NCBI GenBank assembly: GCA_951812755.1
Contig: OX638329.1
Span: forward strand, 229,339-293,338
DNA: 64,000 bases
DNA from: an uncultured Latescibacterota bacterium
GTDB lineage: Bacteria > Latescibacterota > UBA2968
Direction of reading: 5' to 3'
The translations under genes were made by a program, and so were the position numbers. Every line of letters starts with the position of its first letter. Position 1 is the stretch's first letter. Positions 62,001 to 64,000 of the stretch are shown piece after piece. Below the pieces are notes generated by a model that was given only the letters and a program-made list of their open reading frames with translations, did not search any database and was not told where the DNA came from.

Positions 62001-63449
62001 GCCGGGATCGCCTCGCAACCGCTCCCAAAAGCTCATGCCGTCCAGCGAAACGTTCTCGGGCATCGTCAAGTCGGCCGCATCGGCCAGCGTCGGCAGGAAG
62101 TCCGTGAAATCGACCAGATCATCGATTACGCGCCCTCCCCCGCCTCCGGGGACATGGACGATCAGAGGCACATGGATACCGCTATCCAGGGTCGTGCCCT
62201 TTCCGCCATAGACCGTTTCTCCGTTCAATGTCGAAATCCTGACACCCGAAGAGCCGTTGTCGGAGGTGAACACGAGAATCGTATTTTTGAGTAAATCCAG
62301 ATTATCGAGTTTGTCGTAGAGCCGTCCGACATTGTGGTCGAGATACGCCACCATGGACTCGAAAAGGCACTGCTGGTCATCGGCGTCCGAACATCGAGAC
62401 TCAGACGGCGGCGCGACGACCGGAGAATGGGGTAGAACCATAGGGTAGTAGGCAAAGAACGGCCGGTCCTGGTTGGTTTCGATGAAATCAATCAGAAACT
62501 CCACAAAGATGTCGGGACCGTAGTCGTCTTCGTCGGTATCGAGCAGTTCCCCGTCGCAGTCGATAGAGGGATTCCAGTAACGATTCTCGCCCGTTGTGCG
62601 TGTCTGCCACAGACAGTACGTATCGAATCCGACTTCATTCGCCGAAACACCCCTGGATGACGGGAGTGTGCCCCATTTTTTGTCCAGTTGCCACTTGCCA
62701 GCAATAGCTGTTGCATACCCGCCATCATCAAAAAGCTCGCTGATCGTGTATTCCCTACGGAGCAGGGCCCCCCAGTCTATGTAGTTCCGGACATTGCTCC
62801 TGCCCGTCATCAGGGCGACCCGGGTCGGGGCACACATCGGCAGGGAGAACGCGTTTGTGAACCGCACGCCCTTACGGGCAATTTCATCAAGTCGCCGGGT
62901 ACTGTACTGCGTGCTGCCGTAAGCACCGAATGCCTCATACCCGACATCGTCCGCCATAATGAAAACGACGTTCGGGTCGTTCACGTCCAGAACCGTGACC
63001 GTAACCTCTTTTGTGGTGCTCATCCCGGAGGCGTCTGTCGCGACCACCGCCACACCGTACACATTGTCCTCGTCATGGTCAGCAGGGTTCTCGTAGTTCG
63101 GCGGCGTAAGAAACTCAAGGGATCCCTCAGAGATGGAAAACAATGCCTGGTCCTCCCCGGACAAGCTCCACGTAATCGCTTCCCCCTCTGGGTCGGTTGC
63201 CGTGTAGGTCGCCACCACCCCTTCGCCATTCTCTGCGTATTCCAAATCGGTCGATCCAGTTACATTCGGTGGCTCGTTCTGTTGTGCATATACGCCATGC
63301 CTCGAAGTCAGAATAAAGAAAAGGACAAAGCACAACAGGACAAGGCGGCAGACAGCGCGGCGGATGAACTGCGCCCTGCTTACCCCATGCGAGGACATGC
63401 ATTGCAGACGGACACCAACTCGCCGCCAGATTTTGAAAAATGGAAACAT
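59058..63449 (-). CDS. giant secreted sulfatase/Calx-beta/dockerin-like protein
   Basis: 1463 aa. Signal peptide (LVLLCFVLFFILTSRHGVYA); cadherin-like ~58-150; complete type I sulfatase ~154-570 with NVVFIMADDVGYEAFGAYGS, MCAPTRVALMTGR (C206 for formylglycine), ILVFTSDNGSSG; a SwmB-like module (~585-690); Calx-beta repeats ~690-1027; proline tract; FnIII; cohesin-like; dockerin-like (DFNGNGVVGIPDFLLFVD, DLDKNEEIGIPDFLIFVD); C-terminal cadherin-like module ending IDVAE. A surface-displayed multimodular sulfatase is unusual. ATG at 63449 used; M18 (MSSHGV) is another candidate. One upstream operator-like repeat at 63509-63520. Confidence 0.85.
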   Translation of the reverse strand: MFPFFKIWRRVGVRLQCMSSHGVSRAQFIRRAVCRLVLLCFVLFFILTSRHGVYAQQNEPPNVTGSTDLEYAENGEGVVATYTATDPEGEAITWSLSGEDQALFSISEGSLEFLTPPNYENPADHDEDNVYGVAVVATDASGMSTTKEVTVTVLDVNDPNVVFIMADDVGYEAFGAYGSTQYSTRRLDEIARKGVRFTNAFSLPMCAPTRVALMTGRSNVRNYIDWGALLRREYTISELFDDGGYATAIAGKWQLDKKWGTLPSSRGVSANEVGFDTYCLWQTRTTGENRYWNPSIDCDGELLDTDEDDYGPDIFVEFLIDFIETNQDRPFFAYYPMVLPHSPVVAPPSESRCSDADDQQCLFESMVAYLDHNVGRLYDKLDNLDLLKNTILVFTSDNGSSGVRISTLNGETVYGGKGTTLDSGIHVPLIVHVPGGGGGRVIDDLVDFTDFLPTLADAADLTMPENVSLDGMSFWERLRGDPGQPREWIYTYYFPVPYAWHFIDPLHHPPVTYVRDKQYKLYNNGDFFDVTVDPQEVHPLPRGGVSSVARTRLQAVLESMPRSGQKIRWGHVKAIDWRNLVLFDGPRPRWRPVLKTATVDGAELTLAYAGILETTVTPSPDAYTVLVDGAERAVSSVSVQDESVTLTLTSRVAFGEAVTLSYSPGTNALRHSGGDWRTAAVLTDKAVKNETRKIETPTVTIAPGGGTTSVTEGTAVAFALTRTGSATEALTVNVQVTQTGKVIKTADSYQASTTVAFAEGAATATLNVETQADEVDEADGAITAEITAGEGYRLGTVVSVAVVVTDDDARGVTVSPKMLNVQEGGSSTYTVVLDSQPTSDVTVTVAGASGDVSVRGSPMTVTADNWRMAQTVTVNAAEDDDALVETPVTLSHSVSGGDYGSVQADDVTVTIIENDTPMLTIADQRAAEDVGDMVFEVRLSVSSSDAVTVAYETANGTATAAEDYTATNGTLTFSSREVLTQVISVPILNDREDEDEEETFSVTLSNAQNAGLADREATGTILDDDESVTPPSPPPSPVPPSPPPPPVTPPPPPPPPPPPPDTPMVTRALATSMVINWQAPEGSVVSSYDLRYREGSTGDFIDGPQNIIGTRMTILGLNPDTEYEIQIRASNSSGDGEWSELGMVRTSTLIPSDRFSLSLDIDDSEGDQFRSFLGVSPDGGIASIQIFGRNLKAIPVNDLSVRFEYDATQVIYEGFKRGPVLSGTSALSGKDFANIGMTLPDSDTRVDSGLVGTLRFRARDALSETEIRMVRVKLLGEQSETIPMFLSVALQGSSPNLLVGEPSADFNGNGVVGIPDFLLFVDVFGLKEGEERYETKYDLDKNEEIGIPDFLIFVDHFGKEVSQVPVFTSAPPVTRFVEENTASGQAIGDPISATGVDGDALTYSLWGVDAEYFTIDASTGQLEASGTYNYEARKWYSPIVRVSDEKGRRVSVVVSIAVIDVAE

Positions 63450-63508
63450 AACTTACCCCATAGAAAAACGCGCTCAAAACCGCAGCTTACGAATTAAGTG
63501 TTAAAAGT

Positions 63509-63520
63509 AAACGTTTGTAT
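63509..63520. promoter_or_regulatory. AAACGTTTGTAT operator-like repeat
   Basis: Single copy, 60 bases before the second giant gene, matching the pair at 58791-58829. Confidence 0.5.
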
Positions 63521-63617
63521 GAGTCGGCAAAACAAGCGATCAGCAGTCGGCCCAACCAACCTCAGTCCCTCTTTTTCCTACTTCGCACTTCCTACTTCAC
63601 ACTGCGCCCTGGGCAGC

Positions 63618-64000
63618 CTATTCAGCAACATCAATAATCGCAACACCCACCACAACACTCACCTGCCCGCCCTTGCCATCGCTAACCCGCACGATGGGAG
63701 AATACCAGTTCCTCTCCTCAAAATTATACGCCGCTTTCGTCTCAAGCTGACCTGTGCTCACATCAATAGTAAAATAATCGGCATCGATACCCCACAGGCT
63801 ATACGTGAGAGATTCACCATCGGCACCCGTCGCTGAGATGGGTTCGCCTATCGGCTGCCCCGGTGGCGTGTTCTCCTCGACAAAGCGCATCACGGGAAGT
63901 GCTGATGTAAAGACCGGCACGCGACTCACCACCTTGCCGAAGTTATCGACAAAGAGCAGAAAATCTGGGATCCCTATCTCCTCATTCCTGTCCAGATCGT
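63618..64000 (-). CDS. C-terminal end of a third giant secreted protein, cut by the window
   Basis: Open to the window edge. It reads DLDRNEEIGIPDFLLFVDNF (dockerin-like EF-hand), then the same C-terminal cadherin-like module as the two preceding genes (VMRFVEENTPPGQPIG, YSLWGIDADYFTIDVSTG) and the same IDVAE end. The third tandem paralogue of the giant family; its N-terminal part lies beyond base 64000. Confidence 0.88.
   Translation of the reverse strand, partial: DLDRNEEIGIPDFLLFVDNFGKVVSRVPVFTSALPVMRFVEENTPPGQPIGEPISATGADGESLTYSLWGIDADYFTIDVSTGQLETKAAYNFEERNWYSPIVRVSDGKGGQVSVVVGVAIIDVAE

Overview
Organism and style. The window is mid-GC chromosomal DNA from an uncultured-looking, Gram-negative, heterotrophic bacterium. 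A TonB-dependent receptor with a carboxypeptidase-regulatory domain, a lipoprotein, a TPR/GWxTD protein, a GlgC, and many sulfatase, ThuA, DUF1080, Gfo/Idh and phytanoyl-CoA-dioxygenase type genes fit the FCB group, perhaps Latescibacterota or Poribacteria-like. That placement is inferred from gene content; no rRNA or marker gene is present. Spacers are rich in dispersed short repeats: a GTGTGAA heptamer, REP-like hairpins and a MITE with target-site duplication.

Layout. 0-4.2 kb: catabolic genes (the end of an unknown gene, PhyH dioxygenase, ThuA, D-2-hydroxyacid dehydrogenase, SMP-30) plus a higBA toxin-antitoxin pair. 4.2-28.7 kb: a dense defence island, almost all on the + strand. It holds a Fic protein, a 1480-aa nuclease/STAND NTPase, an AlbA_2/GHKL ATPase coupled to a PLD-nuclease/P-loop protein, and a type I restriction system whose hsdM, hsdS and hsdR are pushed apart by other genes. 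Those are a zeta-toxin-like kinase, a repeat/SH3b protein, a 1068-aa AlbA_2 protein overlapping hsdS, and a HipA/HIRAN pair. Gene fragments and direct repeats mark past rearrangements. 28.8-31.6 kb: Atg22-like MFS transporter, then a GntR regulator overlapping a stomatin/SPFH gene.

31.6-36 kb (- strand): a TonB receptor, a DUF4249-like lipoprotein and a redoxin that reads as two broken ORFs but is a single gene with an in-frame UGA. The UGA lies exactly at the selenocysteine position of the deiodinase family, and a SECIS-like hairpin follows it. I call it an EF-hand/deiodinase-like selenoprotein. 36.2-47.2 kb: RelE-type TA pair, GWxTD/TPR protein, sugar isomerase, glgC, esterase, deaminase, PQQ-propeller protein, sulfatase and aldo/keto reductase. 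47.4-54.3 kb: membrane protein, vapBC, Gfo/Idh oxidoreductase, nitrilase, DUF1080 protein and an active/inactive M16 peptidase pair. 54.3-64 kb: three tandem, paralogous giant secreted proteins on the - strand (one cut by the window edge). They share an identical-style C-terminal module (proline tract, FnIII, cohesin-like, dockerin-like, cadherin-like) but carry different N-termini (leucine-rich repeats; a complete sulfatase). Both complete genes have an AAACGTTT operator-like sequence about 55-60 bp upstream of the start.

Main points for a second look: the UGA-containing selenoprotein, the nuclease-STAND protein, the AlbA_2 + PLD/ATPase pair, the invaded type I RM locus with its 54-bp coding repeats, the V-T-x-Q linker + winged-helix module shared by unrelated enzymes, and the shared operator and C-terminal module of the giant proteins.
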